Part shown: positions 62,446 through 64,000 of the stretch, one piece after another
How the letters are laid out: each line of letters begins with the position of its first letter
Numbering within the stretch: the first letter of the stretch is position 1
Assembly (NCBI RefSeq): GCF_025612915.1
Contig: NC_069116.1
Location: 41,509,090 to 41,573,089 of the forward strand
Length of the DNA stretch: 64,000 bases
Reading direction: 5' to 3'
DNA from: Magallana angulata
Lineage: Eukaryota > Mollusca > Bivalvia > Ostreida > Ostreidae
The notes under the pieces: generated by a model
Seen by the model: only the letters and a program-made list of their open reading frames with translations
Database searches by the model: none
Told to the model about the DNA's origin: nothing
Translations under genes and position numbers: made by a program

Positions 62446-63745
62446 TCATCCTTAGGCAAAGGGGATTCAAAGTTGTGAAAATTAAGGGCCATACCCGTTT
62501 TCAAGGGGAGATAATTAGAAATTAATGAAAAATTTCGAGAAATTTTCAAAAATCTTCTTCTCAAGAACCAGAAAACCAGGAAAGCTGAAACTTGTGTGGA
62601 AGCATCCTCAGGTAGTGTAGATTCAAAGTTGTGAAATTCATGACCCCCGGGGGTAGGGTGGGGCCACAATGGGGGGTCGAAGTTTTACATAGGTATATAT
62701 AGAGTAAATCTTTAAAAATCTTCTTCTCAGAAACTAAACAGCCAGGAAAGCTGAAACTTGTGTGGAAGCATCCTCAGGTAGTGTAGATTCAAAGTTGTGA
62801 AATTCATGACCCCCAGGGTAGGGTGGGGCCACAATGGGGGGGTCGAAGTTTTACATAGGAATATATAGAGTAAATCTTTAAAAATCATCTGCTCAGAAAC
62901 TAAACAGCCAGGAAAGCTGAAACTTGTGTGGAAGCATCCTCAGGTAGTGTAGATTCAAAGTTGTGAAATTCATGACCCCCAGGGGTAGGGTGGGGCCACA
63001 ATGGGGGGTCGAAGTTTTACATAGGAATATATAGAGTAAATCTTTAAAAATCTTCTTCTCAGAAACTAAACAGCCAGGAAAGCTGAAACTTGTGTGGAAG
63101 CATCCTCAGGTAGTGTAGATTCAAAGTTGTGAAAATCATGATCCCAGGGGGTAGGGTGAGGCCACATTGGGGGGGGTGTTAAAATTTTACATAGAAATAT
63201 ATAGAGTAAATCTTTGAAAATCTTCTTCTCAGAAACTAATCAGCCAGGAAAGGTGAAACTGTTGTTGAAGCATCCTCAGGTAGTGTAGATTCAAAGTTGT
63301 GAAAACCATGATCCCTGGGGGTAGGGTGGGGCACAATGGGGGGTCGAAGTTTTACATAGGAATATATAGAGTAAATCTTTAAAAATCTTCTTCTCAGAAA
63401 CTAATCAGCCAGGAAAGTTGAAACTTGTGTGGAAGTATCCTCAGGTAGTGTAGATTTAAAGTTGTGAAAATCATGATCCCTGGGGGTAGTGTGAGGCCAC
63501 ATGGGGGGGGGGGGTGTTAAAGTTGTACATAGGAATATATAAAGTAAATCTTTAAAAATCTTCTTCTCAGAAACTAATCAGCAAGATGATTCTTTATCAT
63601 TGTTAAAACTTTGGCTCCAGGACAATTCTTCGGCCTCACAAGAAGGTTCAGAGTTTGATGTAGCTAAATATCCCATATATAAACAATTGTAAAGGATCTT
63701 TTTGAGAACTGCAATACTCAACATGTGATATGACTATAGAATTGA
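62283..63745 (+). mobile_element. tandem-repeat-core element with palindromic ends, copy 3 (3'-truncated)
   Basis: Same hairpin start, CTGT/CCGT microsatellite (62338-62378) and about seven 165-bp units as 5485-8328. The match stops after ATGACTATAGA near 63745, with no right-end GGGCCTCTTGTTT, so the right end has been lost. Lies in the SIRT4 intron. Confidence 0.72.
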
Positions 63746-64000
63746 AGCAGGCAGCTATTTTTTAATTAGAATCTTTTTGTATTACTGTATTGAGTTATTG
63801 CCCTTGATTTATTGATTCTTGATTATTTTAATTAATGCATCCACTGTTAACCAATTATTGTGATGATTATTTTTATACAATAATAAATATTCAATGTATA
63901 TAAGTTGTTCTGCATAAGAAGTTTTGGGTAAGGCCAGATTATTTTGTTTATTTTTGATTTCCAATTTTTAGATACTATGAATTATTTTAGGTTGACACAT
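63746..64000. other. SIRT4 intron, nothing recognised
   Basis: AT-rich intron sequence running to the window edge. Confidence 0.4.

Noticed and set aside
62232-62669. Open frames near the start of element copy 3
   Set aside because: They lie in a known repeat family inside the SIRT4 intron and are not kept in the other copies.

Overview
The window looks like genomic DNA from a bivalve mollusc, most likely an oyster. It is AT-rich, with small exons, consensus GT-AG introns and TATA promoters. It carries low-complexity Met/Asn-rich secreted proteins of the shell or ligament matrix kind, and non-autonomous elements with a tandem-repeat core of the sort abundant in bivalves. The species call is an inference from gene and repeat content; no marker sequence is present.

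Layout. (1) 0.4-31.3 kb holds six spliced genes for secreted low-complexity proteins: four Asn/Met/Ala-rich paralogues on the minus strand (CDS 476-1245, 10956-11793, 17110-18068, 21218-22090), a 789-residue Met/Gly/Pro-rich protein on the plus strand (25030-27876), and a divergent Met/Asn-rich protein on the minus strand (29241-31090). All share one plan: TATA box, non-coding exon, signal-peptide exon, phase-1 intron, one long repetitive exon, phase-1 intron, and a last coding exon of 8-20 nt (the Met/Gly/Pro gene has an extra 15-nt exon before it). (2) 33.9-34.5 kb is a LINE 3' fragment. (3) 34.6-44.6 kb is a tandem pair of intact nine-exon proline dehydrogenase genes on the minus strand. 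(4) 49.4-50.5 kb is a KCTD7/14-like BTB gene. (5) 52.2-60.4 kb is a complete seven-exon NIF3L1 gene on the minus strand, head to head with SIRT4 on the plus strand from 60.7 kb; SIRT4 runs off the right edge.

Between the genes are many non-autonomous elements: three copies of a family with palindromic ends and a core of about 165-bp tandem repeats (5485-8328, 47383-49122, 62283-63745); a second family of the same design in a NIF3L1 intron (53105-55742); a fold-back element built of 21-bp repeats (8363-9115); two copies of a roughly 817-bp element with 15-bp inverted ends and 5-bp target duplications (14138-14956, 45073-45888); and several short inverted-repeat elements.

The six-gene secreted cluster is the most interesting content. 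Common exon structure, a shared mature N-terminal Tyr-Gly-Gly motif in five of six genes, and aromatic residues confined (in the four Asn/Met/Ala genes) to the tiny end exons suggest one ancestral gene whose central exon was repeatedly rewritten by repeat expansion. Extracellular structural function (shell matrix or elastic ligament) is an inference. PRODH, NIF3L1 and SIRT4 are all expected to be mitochondrial.
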